Positions 23,201 through 33,000 of a stretch of DNA of 36,809 nucleotides are shown in pieces. A program made the position numbers and the translations under genes. The DNA lies in assembly GCA_009731375.1 (NCBI GenBank), contig BJOX01000003.1, positions 808,470 to 845,278 of the forward strand, read 5' to 3'. The DNA comes from Paulinella micropora (lineage: Eukaryota > Cercozoa > Imbricatea > Euglyphida). The stretch's first letter is position 1; each line of letters opens with the position of its first letter. The notes beneath the pieces are model-generated. The model was not told where the DNA came from, made no database searches, and saw only the letters and a list, made by a program, of their open reading frames with translations.

Positions 23201-23927
23201 GTTCGTTGAGTAGTATCTTCCTTGTAGGAGGTGCTTTCAAATCGATCTGTCGACAGAGCACACAAAAACTCGTGTGTGCAGTTTCCGGACCCTTGAAAGG
23301 AAAATTCGAATTGTCAGTTTGGATACAACCCCAAGGGATAAATACACAACGAACTCTTATTAAAAGTCTCTTATGGCTGCATTAAGTCCTAACTCCAGAG
23401 AGTAGGTGAAATACCAGTAAATAGCTGAGAGGTCACTTCGTTTATTTACGTAGATTTCTACTTGTATGCAGACTTTGGTTGCAAAGTACGATCACAGTGA
23501 ACGTAGATTGTGAATTGGTATCGTGTGACACTTGAAGATACATGTGTTGCACTTAAAGGAGGACTTCAAGTCCAAGTTGTGGTTTCAAGTGTCCGAGATT
23601 CGCTTTTGGAAAAAGTCTTTCACAGTCATGATGTAAAAAGCATGGATGTGAACGGCAAATATTATTTTCCTTTCTCTTGACTGCGTGTCCCGGCACAAAG
23701 TTACCGTAACGTGCGTGTTCACGGGAAATCGGGGGAAAAGGCAATAGAGTGGGAAAAAAGATACTGAATAGAATGGTAAAAACTTTGACTTGATCGTTTG
23801 AAGTCATGAAGTTCCTGGACGAAATCGAAAACTAGTTAGTGAAGTCGAAACGTTGTGCAGAGGAGAATCTAACGGGCCGGTCAAAAACATTAAAATGTCA
23901 AGGGTAGTGATTTTGGCCGGTCGTTAA
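23201..23927. other. Unique DNA without a recognisable gene
   Basis: Balanced-composition sequence. Frames at 23173-23385 (plus) and 23553-23807 (minus) are 70-84 codons long, without motifs I recognise. They may be upstream or neighbouring parts of the decayed minus-strand gene or chance. Confidence 0.5.
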
Positions 23928-24113
23928 AGCGCTCAGTCTGATAGCCTATCCAGAAAAAAACTTGAGGTGAATTACACCGAGTGGTTCTGCGCGACATGCG
24001 GCCCTGACGTGCCCCTGTGCAACTCTGCAGGACGCACATGCCACACCTGGCACAAACAGTACGGAAACCCTGCCAAAAACAAGCGTAAGCGCACCGGTTC
24101 TCTTAAACTGTGA
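23928..24113 (+). pseudogene. piggyBac-like transposase, C-terminal zinc-ribbon fragment
   Basis: A short open frame ends at TGA 24111-24113. It contains EWFCATCGPDVPLC, then a third cluster ending RTCHTWHKQYG, and a basic tail (KNKRKR). The pattern CxxC...PLC...C...WH matches the cysteine-rich C terminus of piggyBac transposases, which binds the element's end sequences. The DDD catalytic core is absent upstream, where a stop occurs at 23925, so only the last 60 or so residues survive. A GC-rich TGCCGG...GGCATCC motif just after the stop recurs at 24353. Confidence 0.65.
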
Positions 24114-24148
24114 TGCCGGGGGGCATCCCACAAAAAATAACAGTCTCG

Positions 24149-24193
24149 GGGGGGGGGGGGGGNNNNNNNNNNGGGGGGGGGGGGGGGGGGGGG
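24149..24193. repeat. Poly(G) tract with a 10-N gap
   Basis: G homopolymer on both sides of Ns at 24163-24172. True length unknown. The tract could form a G-quadruplex. Confidence 0.95.
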
Positions 24194-24712
24194 TAAGGAC
24201 ACTGAGCGAGCGGTAATATTCATAATTGTATTAATTGTTACAAGTTGATGTTATATATTAAATAATATATGAAATGAAAGATTTAATATTAATTTAATAA
24301 AAATTTTGAATAATATTATTCTTTATTGACTTTGAAAGTAACTTGAAATGCATGCCGGCCGGCATCCAGTAGCAGGCACACAGACAATATGCCCTGCCGG
24401 CGGGCAGAAAATTAAAGCAGAGGAAAAGAAAGAGAAAAATTAGGATTATTAATATTAAGAACTCTTCAAAGTGAAAAATTAGGATTTACTCTTCCATTTT
24501 ATCTCTTCGTCTTCCCACTCAGCTCTATGAGTGGCAAGTATTTTACTTAAGACTGTCTGACAGTGCTTGCGTAAAGGAACTTGAAAGAACTGAAAACTTG
24601 AAGTTGAAACTGAGGTATTATGTATGACCTTCGTTCTCATACTTCGTCTTCCCACTCACTCCTACGAGTGGCAAGTTTCTATTAAGGGTCCCCTTAAAAG
24701 AGTGATTGCGAT
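24194..24712. other. AT-rich unique DNA with a short duplicated motif
   Basis: AT-rich sequence with no gene. The motif CGTCTTCCCACTCA followed by GAGTGGCAAGT occurs at about 24509-24540 and 24646-24677. A GCCGGCCGGC palindrome is near 24355. Confidence 0.55.
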
Positions 24713-24735
24713 AAATAAATAAATAAATAAATGAA

Positions 24736-24779
<44 letters not shown>

Positions 24780-24812
24780 CAATTAAATAAATAAATATAT
24801 AAATATATAAAC

Positions 24813-24871
<59 letters not shown>
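24713..24871. repeat. (AAAT)n and (AAT)n microsatellites
   Basis: AAAT tetramers run at 24713-24815, then AAT trimers to 24871. The AAT tract is the tail of the adjoining inverted SINE A. Confidence 0.95.
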
Positions 24872-25077
24872 GTGCTTCTCTGTCAATGGCTGATGCATTT
24901 CTGCACATGCGCCTCCATCGTCTCACCCGTGAGGGGAGTACGAAGAATTGACGATAAGCTCTAATGACACCCCCGCAAGGGCAGTTCCAACACTTCCAGA
25001 CGGGCCGGTATGTTCAATGAAAATACTGGTCCAGAAATAGACAGTATGTTCAATGAAAATACTGGTGGCACCGACGG

Positions 25078-25080
<3 letters not shown>
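24872..25080 (-). mobile_element. SINE A copy 1, truncated at the B box
   Basis: In minus orientation. It contains the full body (GTGCTTCTCTGTCAATGGCT at the tail side) and the duplicated internal unit. It breaks at CGACGGGAAT inside the tRNA B box, where (AAT)n takes over. The tRNA-like head is therefore lost. The reading frames across it are not genes. Confidence 0.85.
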
Positions 25081-25134
<54 letters not shown>

Positions 25135-25142
25135 TGATAATA
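25081..25142. repeat. (AAT)n microsatellite
   Basis: AAT trimers grade into GATAAT variants directly at the truncated head of SINE A copy 1. Confidence 0.95.
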
Positions 25143-25370
25143 ATGATAACAATATATATTGATCTGTCATGGCTGAGCCCAAGGGCCATGTGCCTCCATC
25201 CCTCGACCCAACAGGGACTACAGTGAGTATGTTGGGGCGGGAAGAGTGACTCTAACCATCCTGCATAGAAGGCCCCAAAAGGAAGTCCCTACTACCCGCA
25301 CAGTGTCGGGTACCTTGCAGGAAATCAACTACAAATGATTGATCTTCCCCGCGTGAGAGCTCCACGAGAC
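25143..25370 (+). other. Upstream part of repeat B copy 1 or unique flank
   Basis: About 230 bp preceding the shared repeat B body, not present in front of the second B copy. No coding potential is recognised. It may be the genuine 5' part of family B that copy 2 lacks. Confidence 0.45.
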
Positions 25371-25776
25371 TGGGTAGGTCCCGCATGGAGGTACTCACAG
25401 GGGTAGCAGACATTTCATGCGGTCTGCCAGCGCATGAGGACGTTTTGTGGTAAGTATCTGGGACGCCTCGAAACCCGTCACCACCCCTAGATCGCGGAAT
25501 GTAAATACCCCTTTGATCCCACGTGGTGTATGTCTTATAAAAAACAACACAACGACATGGCCTCGGAACCAACGCAACAACATAGCCTCGGAACCCACAT
25601 CGACATAGCCTCGGAACCCACACAACAACAGAGCCTCGGAACCAACACAACAACATAGCCTCGGAACCAACACAACATAGCCTCGGAGCCAACACAACGA
25701 CATAGCCTCGAAACCAGTGGGAAGAGGCCCAACCACCTCCTCTTCCCGTGGGGTGCCATACTGTGCACCCCTCCAT
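25371..25776 (+). mobile_element. Repeat B copy 1, with an internal 7-unit minisatellite
   Basis: The body from TGGGTAGGTCCCGCAT to CACCCCTCCAT closely matches 27279-27538. It carries seven copies of a unit of about 20-23 bp built on CATAGCCTCGGAACC (about 25555-25715), where the other copy has one. It ends in (AAT)n. The family is unnamed here. The AAT tail suggests a non-autonomous retroposon. Confidence 0.75.
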
Positions 25777-25810
25777 AATGATAACAATAATAATAATTAC
25801 AATAATAATA

Positions 25811-25852
<42 letters not shown>

Positions 25853-25871
25853 GATGATGATGATAATAATA
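25777..25871. repeat. (AAT)n shared tail between repeat B and inverted SINE A
   Basis: AAT trimers with GAT variants join the 3' end of plus-strand B to the 3' end of minus-strand SINE A. Confidence 0.93.
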
Positions 25872-25979
25872 GTGCTTCTCTGTCAATGGCTGATGCATTT
25901 CTGCACATGCGCCTCCATCGTCTCACCCGTGAGGGGAGTACGAAGATTTGACGATAAGCTCTAATGACACCCCCGCAAG
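25872..25979 (-). mobile_element. SINE A copy 2, partial, runs into gap
   Basis: The 3' half of SINE A in minus orientation is nearly identical to copies 1 and 4. It is cut by Ns at 25980. Confidence 0.9.
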
Positions 25980-26947
25980 NNNNNNNNNNNNNNNNNNNNN
26001 NNNNNNNNNNNNNNNNNNNNNNNNNNNNNNNNNNNNNNNNNNNNNNNNNNNNNNNNNNNNNNNNNNNNNNNNNNNNNNNNNNNNNNNNNNNNNNNNNNNN
26101 NNNNNNNNNNNNNNNNNNNNNNNNNNNNNNNNNNNNNNNNNNNNNNNNNNNNNNNNNNNNNNNNNNNNNNNNNNNNNNNNNNNNNNNNNNNNNNNNNNNN
26201 NNNNNNNNNNNNNNNNNNNNNNNNNNNNNNNNNNNNNNNNNNNNNNNNNNNNNNNNNNNNNNNNNNNNNNNNNNNNNNNNNNNNNNNNNNNNNNNNNNNN
26301 NNNNNNNNNNNNNNNNNNNNNNNNNNNNNNNNNNNNNNNNNNNNNNNNNNNNNNNNNNNNNNNNNNNNNNNNNNNNNNNNNNNNNNNNNNNNNNNNNNNN
26401 NNNNNNNNNNNNNNNNNNNNNNNNNNNNNNNNNNNNNNNNNNNNNNNNNNNNNNNNNNNNNNNNNNNNNNNNNNNNNNNNNNNNNNNNNNNNNNNNNNNN
26501 NNNNNNNNNNNNNNNNNNNNNNNNNNNNNNNNNNNNNNNNNNNNNNNNNNNNNNNNNNNNNNNNNNNNNNNNNNNNNNNNNNNNNNNNNNNNNNNNNNNN
26601 NNNNNNNNNNNNNNNNNNNNNNNNNNNNNNNNNNNNNNNNNNNNNNNNNNNNNNNNNNNNNNNNNNNNNNNNNNNNNNNNNNNNNNNNNNNNNNNNNNNN
26701 NNNNNNNNNNNNNNNNNNNNNNNNNNNNNNNNNNNNNNNNNNNNNNNNNNNNNNNNNNNNNNNNNNNNNNNNNNNNNNNNNNNNNNNNNNNNNNNNNNNN
26801 NNNNNNNNNNNNNNNNNNNNNNNNNNNNNNNNNNNNNNNNNNNNNNNNNNNNNNNNNNNNNNNNNNNNNNNNNNNNNNNNNNNNNNNNNNNNNNNNNNNN
26901 NNNNNNNNNNNNNNNNNNNNNNNNNNNNNNNNNNNNNNNNNNNNNNN
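25980..26947. other. Assembly gap (968 N)
   Basis: A run of N between two SINE A copies in opposite orientation. It probably holds the rest of both copies and whatever lay between them. Confidence 0.99.
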
Positions 26948-27176
26948 GGCCCTGTCGCCAGTTCGATTCCCGTCGGTGCCACCAGTATTTTCATTGAACA
27001 TACCGATCCGTCTGGACCAGTATTTTCATTGAACATACCGGCCCGTCTGGAAGTGTTGGAACTGCCCTTGCGGGGGTGTCATTAGAGCTTATCGTCAATT
27101 CTTCGTACTCCCCTCACGGGTGAGACGATGGAGGCGCATGTGCAGAAATGCATCAGCCATTGACAGAGAAGCACTA
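26948..27176 (+). mobile_element. SINE A copy 3, head partly lost to gap
   Basis: In plus orientation, starting inside the tRNA-like head just before the B box (AGTTCGATTCC) and the 3' acceptor strand CGGTGCC. The body has an exact-length 35-bp tandem duplication (26981-27015 and 27016-27050). The unit ends in (ATT)n. Confidence 0.9.

Positions 27177-27230
<54 letters not shown>
27177..27230. repeat. (ATT)n tail of SINE A copy 3
   Basis: ATT trimers follow the SINE body directly. Confidence 0.95.
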
Positions 27231-27231
<1 letters not shown>

Positions 27232-27233
27232 GT

Positions 27234-27538
27234 GGCACCGCGATAGCCCAGTGGTTAAGGTCTACCATCTGTCGCCAGTGGGTAGGTCCCGCATAGAGGT
27301 ACTCACAGGGGTAGCAGACATTTCATGCGGTCTGCCAGCGCATGAGGACGTTTGGTGGTAAGTGCCTGGGACGCCTCGAAACCCGTCACCACCCCTAGAT
27401 CTCGGAATGTATATACCACTTTGACCCCACGTGGTGTATGTCTTATAAGAACAACACAACAACATAGCCTCGGAACCAGTGGGAAGAGGCCCACCCACCT
27501 CCTCTTCCCGTGGGGTGCTATACTGTGCACCCCTCCAT
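27234..27538 (+). mobile_element. Repeat B copy 2, chimeric with a SINE A tRNA head
   Basis: It starts with GGCACCGCGATAGCCCAGTGG, a tRNA acceptor strand plus a perfect A box (TAGCCCAGTGG). It follows the SINE A head to GTCGCCAG (27278) and then switches to repeat B (TGGGTAGGTCC onward). It has only one unit of the internal minisatellite. The GGCACCG start would pair with CGGTGCC at the end of the SINE A head, but here that half is missing. Confidence 0.8.
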
Positions 27539-27730
27539 AATAATAATAATAAAAATAATAATAATAATAATATTAATAATAATAATAATAATAATAATAT
27601 AATAATAATAATAATAATAGTAATAATAATAGTAATAATAATAGTAATAATAATAGTAAAAATAATAATAATAATAATAATAACAATAATAACAATAATA
27701 ATAATAATGATAACAATAATAATAATAATA
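27537..27730. repeat. (AAT)n shared tail, variant-rich
   Basis: AAT trimers with AGT and AAC variants link plus-strand repeat B copy 2 to minus-strand SINE A copy 4. This is the same arrangement as at 25777-25871. Confidence 0.95.
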
Positions 27731-27998
27731 GTGCTTCTCTGTCAATGGCTGATGCATTTCTGCACATGCGCCTCCATCGTCTCACCCGTGAGGGGAGTAC
27801 GAAGAATTGACGATAAGCTCTAATGACACCCCCGCAAGGGCAGTTCCAACACTTCCAGACGGGCCGGTATGTTCAATGAAAATACTGGTCCAGAAATAGA
27901 CCGGTATGTTCAATGAAAATACTGGTGGCACCGACGGGAATCGAACTGGCGACAGGGCCCAGATGGTAGAACTTGACCACTGGGCTATCACGGTGTCC
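27731..27998 (-). mobile_element. SINE A copy 4, full length with tRNA-like head
   Basis: A 268-bp tRNA-derived SINE in minus orientation. The head (about 27923-27998) contains an A box TAGCCCAGTGG (27977-27987, minus) and a B box AGTTCGATTCC (27937-27947, minus). These would serve as an internal RNA polymerase III promoter. Its ends, GGACACCG and CGGTGCC, resemble an acceptor stem. The anticodon region is degenerate, so the parent tRNA cannot be named. The body holds the duplicated ATTTTCATTGAACATACCG unit, and the (AAT)n tail lies to its left. Confidence 0.9.
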
Positions 27999-28058
<60 letters not shown>

Positions 28059-28099
28059 TATACATATATATATGTAATATGTATATATATGTTTATATG

Positions 28100-28138
<39 letters not shown>

Positions 28139-28140
28139 AA
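27999..28140. repeat. (AAT)n, (TA)n, (GT)n compound microsatellite
   Basis: AAT trimers run to about 28057, a TA-rich stretch to 28114, then GT dinucleotides to 28137. Confidence 0.95.
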
Positions 28141-28867
28141 AGGTTGCGAAGAGAAGTGCTGAACAAAAGAGAGACAAAGAACAAACAAAGGTAAAGTAAA
28201 ATAGAATTCCGGTAGTACTATTTATTACTAAATTACATGAGGCGCCTCGTAACTAGGCCTAGGGTCCATGCCACGTTGTATTGCATATACAAGTTACTGC
28301 TATATGACGAAACGTGCTAGCGCGTCCTTAACTGCGCTTTGTGACGCGGGATGGCCCACATTTGGTACAGATGTATATGATCCAGTCACGGTCTCAAGAC
28401 CGGATGATCGCCAATCGGTTATTCGCACGTCCAGTGAGTTGTAGAGCATGGAGGTACATCAGCAGAGGCCGCCAGCAGAAGCAGGAATCATCCAATTGTG
28501 AATTAATCTTTTTCGTTCAATATTTGAGGTACGATGAGTCTAAGTACGTAATTTCAAAGCTTTGTCGTACGCTTTCAAGCAATAGCTGTAGAATTATTGC
28601 AGCCTTTCTAGGAAGATAAACTCAAAATTGGATAGTTTTCCGATTGAACCAGGCTCAGATGGAGATGGGACGTGTCTTGTCTACATACATAAGTACATAC
28701 ATATTAGATGTATGCATGCTCCTCCTCCTCCTCCTCCTCCTCCCAAATTTGAAGAAAATAGGCTCGACATGTGCAGGAGCTCTGTTTGACCTCAGTCCCT
28801 GTGCCACCTCAATGGCACCTCGATCTTACTAATCTCCCAGTTGCAAAGGGTTTCGTCTTTGTACTTT
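28141..28867. other. Unique DNA, no gene recognised
   Basis: Non-repetitive sequence with a short CTC trimer run near 28720. A 92-codon plus-strand frame at 28341-28619 has no recognisable motif. Confidence 0.5.
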
Positions 28868-29125
28868 CCCTATGCAGAGTAATATGAGCAGATATCAATT
28901 TTCAACTAAAAACAAGATGTAAAACATAAGATAAGATTAAAGAAGGACACACTGGTCACCAGTGACTCGCTTTAGGCAATTTTACCATGCTTCCTGTGCA
29001 GAGTAATATGAGCATATCAATGTAGTAATATGAGCACATATCAATGTGCAACACAAACAAGATTTGAAAAAAGAAAGGAAAATAAAAGGACACACTGGTC
29101 GGCAGTGACTTGATTTAGGCAATGG
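28868..29125. repeat. Imperfect tandem duplication of a unit of about 125-130 bp
   Basis: The segment from GCAGAGTAATATGAGCA to CACACTGGTC followed by CAGTGACT and TTTAGGCAAT occurs at about 28873-28981 and again at about 28997-29123. The second copy contains an extra internal repeat of AATATGAGCA...ATATCAATG. Confidence 0.85.
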
Positions 29126-29846
29126 TTAGAGTTGGCAGTCTTACAATGCTTCATGATTGTTAATTACTTTTCTCAACAAAGATCCAAGAACCAAGGACGA
29201 AGAAAGCTTACGAGAAAGAAAAAAGAGAAAACTTACCATAAATTGTGCAAGTACGTGGTCATGGCCCTTCTGAAACGCGGACACAGCCTTGTTCTTGTTG
29301 AGTACTTTGTTAGCCATACTGGCTTGGTTGTACTGGAGTACTTGGCCAATTTTTATGGTGCTAGAACAAGTGGTGTGACTGCCAATTATTTCTGCATGGA
29401 TGGCATAATATCGCCACTTTCGGATCTCCCGGTGAAACCGGCCACTTTCTAAATTCTATGAAAGTTGGCGGGTCGGGTTGGCGCCAAGTAACAACATCCT
29501 TAAGCTGCATTGGGTTGTGTGCATTCCACCTTCTTGATGACCTTTTGTGCTCATGGCGCGGTTCGAGTGGCGCTCGTTGTATTGTTGCGACTTGCTTACG
29601 ATTGTCGGGAAAGGTGATGGATTGTGTGCTGGAGAAACAAAAAAGGTTCAGCAGTGCAGCCCAGAGGAACAACAGCTTATTTTGAGTTGACTGAAATGAA
29701 ATATTTGCCACTTGGGATAACCAGACATAGAATTCTGCTAGAAGGGTGGATTAGCAATACAGGGAGTTATTTAGTGTGTGGATCATCCTTATGCACACGG
29801 GAAAGTTAACGGTTTGCTGGCTTTTGCATACCTCACGTCATGTCAG
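29126..29846. other. Unique DNA, no gene recognised
   Basis: Frames of 60-116 codons exist on both strands (29132-29452 plus, 29361-29711 minus). They conflict with each other and show no domain I can name. Either could be a transposon remnant. Confidence 0.45.
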
Positions 29847-29875
29847 GTAGGTAGGTAGGTAGGTAGGTAGGTAGG
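29847..29875. repeat. (GGTA)n microsatellite
   Basis: About seven GGTA tetramers lead directly into the GGTTA pentamers. Confidence 0.95.
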
Positions 29876-29995
29876 TTAGGTTAGGCTAGGTTAGGTTAGG
29901 TTAGGTTAGGTTAGGTTAGGTTAGGTTAGGTTAGGTTAGGTTAGGTTAGGTTAGGTTAGGTTAGGTTAGGTTAGGTTAGGTTAGGTTAGGTTAGG
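29876..29995 (+). repeat. (TTAGG)n telomere-type repeat, interstitial
   Basis: About 24 GGTTA (TTAGG) pentamers with a single GGCTA variant near the start. TTAGG is the usual arthropod telomeric unit. The G-rich strand reads rightward. The tract is cut by a 10-N gap at 29996-30005 and then becomes the 15-bp array, so it is not a chromosome end as assembled. Confidence 0.93.
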
Positions 29996-30005
29996 NNNNN
30001 NNNNN

Positions 30006-33000
30006 CGGTACGGTAGGTTACGGTACGGTAGGTTACGGTACGGTAGGTTACGGTACGGTAGGTTACGGTACGGTAGGTTACGGTACGGTAGGTTACGGTA
30101 CGGTAGGTTACGGTACGGTAGGTTACGGTACGGTAGGTTACGGTACGGTAGGTTACGGTACGGTAGGTTACGGTACGGTAGGTTACGGTACGGTAGGTTA
30201 CGGTACGGTAGGTTACGGTACGGTAGGTTACGGTACGGTAGGTTACGGTACGGTAGGTTACGGTACGGTAGGTTACGGTACGGTAGGTTACGGTACGGTA
30301 GGTTACGGTACGGTAGGTTACGGTACGGTAGGTTACGGTACGGTAGGTTACGGTACGGTAGGTTACGGTACGGTAGGTTACGGTACGGTAGGTTACGGTA
30401 CGGTAGGTTACGGTACGGTAGGTTACGGTACGGTAGGTTACGGTACGGTAGGTTACGGTACGGTAGGTTACGGTACGGTAGGTTACGGTACGGTAGGTTA
30501 CGGTACGGTAGGTTACGGTACGGTAGGTTACGGTACGGTAGGTTACGGTACGGTAGGTTACGGTACGGTAGGTTACGGTACGGTAGGTTACGGTACGGTA
30601 GGTTACGGTACGGTAGGTTACGGTACGGTAGGTTACGGTACGGTAGGTTACGGTACGGTAGGTTACGGTACGGTAGGTTACGGTACGGTAGGTTACGGTA
30701 CGGTAGGTTACGGTACGGTAGGTTACGGTACGGTAGGTTACGGTACGGTAGGTTACGGTACGGTAGGTTACGGTACGGTAGGTTACGGTACGGTAGGTTA
30801 CGGTACGGTAGGTTACGGTACGGTAGGTTACGGTACGGTAGGTTACGGTACGGTAGGTTACGGTACGGTAGGTTACGGTACGGTAGGTTACGGTACGGTA
30901 GGTTACGGTACGGTAGGTTACGGTACGGTAGGTTACGGTACGGTAGGTTACGGTACGGTAGGTTACGGTACGGTAGGTTACGGTACGGTAGGTTACGGTA
31001 CGGTAGGTTACGGTACGGTAGGTTACGGTACGGTAGGTTACGGTACGGTAGGTTACGGTACGGTAGGTTACGGTACGGTAGGTTACGGTACGGTAGGTTA
31101 CGGTACGGTAGGTTACGGTACGGTAGGTTACGGTACGGTAGGTTACGGTACGGTAGGTTACGGTACGGTAGGTTACGGTACGGTAGGTTACGGTACGGTA
31201 GGTTACGGTACGGTAGGTTACGGTACGGTAGGTTACGGTACGGTAGGTTACGGTACGGTAGGTTACGGTACGGTAGGTTACGGTACGGTAGGTTACGGTA
31301 CGGTAGGTTACGGTACGGTAGGTTACGGTACGGTAGGTTACGGTACGGTAGGTTACGGTACGGTAGGTTACGGTACGGTAGGTTACGGTACGGTAGGTTA
31401 CGGTACGGTAGGTTACGGTACGGTAGGTTACGGTACGGTAGGTTACGGTACGGTAGGTTACGGTACGGTAGGTTACGGTACGGTAGGTTACGGTACGGTA
31501 GGTTACGGTACGGTAGGTTACGGTACGGTAGGTTACGGTACGGTAGGTTACGGTACGGTAGGTTACGGTACGGTAGGTTACGGTACGGTAGGTTACGGTA
31601 CGGTAGGTTACGGTACGGTAGGTTACGGTACGGTAGGTTACGGTACGGTAGGTTACGGTACGGTAGGTTACGGTACGGTAGGTTACGGTACGGTAGGTTA
31701 CGGTACGGTAGGTTACGGTACGGTAGGTTACGGTACGGTAGGTTACGGTACGGTAGGTTACGGTACGGTAGGTTACGGTACGGTAGGTTACGGTACGGTA
31801 GGTTACGGTACGGTAGGTTACGGTACGGTAGGTTACGGTACGGTAGGTTACGGTACGGTAGGTTACGGTACGGTAGGTTACGGTACGGTAGGTTACGGTA
31901 CGGTAGGTTACGGTACGGTAGGTTACGGTACGGTAGGTTACGGTACGGTAGGTTACGGTACGGTAGGTTACGGTACGGTAGGTTACGGTACGGTAGGTTA
32001 CGGTACGGTAGGTTACGGTACGGTAGGTTACGGTACGGTAGGTTACGGTACGGTAGGTTACGGTACGGTAGGTTACGGTACGGTAGGTTACGGTACGGTA
32101 GGTTACGGTACGGTAGGTTACGGTACGGTAGGTTACGGTACGGTAGGTTACGGTACGGTAGGTTACGGTACGGTAGGTTACGGTACGGTAGGTTACGGTA
32201 CGGTAGGTTACGGTACGGTAGGTTACGGTACGGTAGGTTACGGTACGGTAGGTTACGGTACGGTAGGTTACGGTACGGTAGGTTACGGTACGGTAGGTTA
32301 CGGTACGGTAGGTTACGGTACGGTAGGTTACGGTACGGTAGGTTACGGTACGGTAGGTTACGGTACGGTAGGTTACGGTACGGTAGGTTACGGTACGGTA
32401 GGTTACGGTACGGTAGGTTACGGTACGGTAGGTTACGGTACGGTAGGTTACGGTACGGTAGGTTACGGTACGGTAGGTTACGGTACGGTAGGTTACGGTA
32501 CGGTAGGTTACGGTACGGTAGGTTACGGTACGGTAGGTTACGGTACGGTAGGTTACGGTACGGTAGGTTACGGTACGGTAGGTTACGGTACGGTAGGTTA
32601 CGGTACGGTAGGTTACGGTACGGTAGGTTACGGTACGGTAGGTTACGGTACGGTAGGTTACGGTACGGTAGGTTACGGTACGGTAGGTTACGGTACGGTA
32701 GGTTACGGTACGGTAGGTTACGGTACGGTAGGTTACGGTACGGTAGGTTACGGTACGGTAGGTTACGGTACGGTAGGTTACGGTACGGTAGGTTACGGTA
32801 CGGTAGGTTACGGTACGGTAGGTTACGGTACGGTAGGTTACGGTACGGTAGGTTACGGTACGGTAGGTTACGGTACGGTAGGTTACGGTACGGTAGGTTA
32901 CGGTACGGTAGGTTACGGTACGGTAGGTTACGGTACGGTAGGTTACGGTACGGTAGGTTACGGTACGGTAGGTTACGGTACGGTAGGTTACGGTACGGTA

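Noticed and set aside
25252-27085. Long frames across the 968-N gap
   Set aside because: Most of the length is unknown sequence read as X. The ends are SINE A and repeat B.
27234-27278. Functional tRNA gene
   Set aside because: A box is perfect, but the B box half is missing here. The full head at 27923-27998 has mismatched acceptor and anticodon regions and is fused to a SINE body.
29132-29711. 106-codon plus and 116-codon minus frames
   Set aside because: They overlap on opposite strands, neither shows a recognisable motif or clear codon bias, so neither is called as a gene.
29876-29995. True chromosome end at the TTAGG tract
   Set aside because: Over 6.8 kb of other DNA follows on the G-strand 3' side, so it is interstitial or subtelomeric as assembled.
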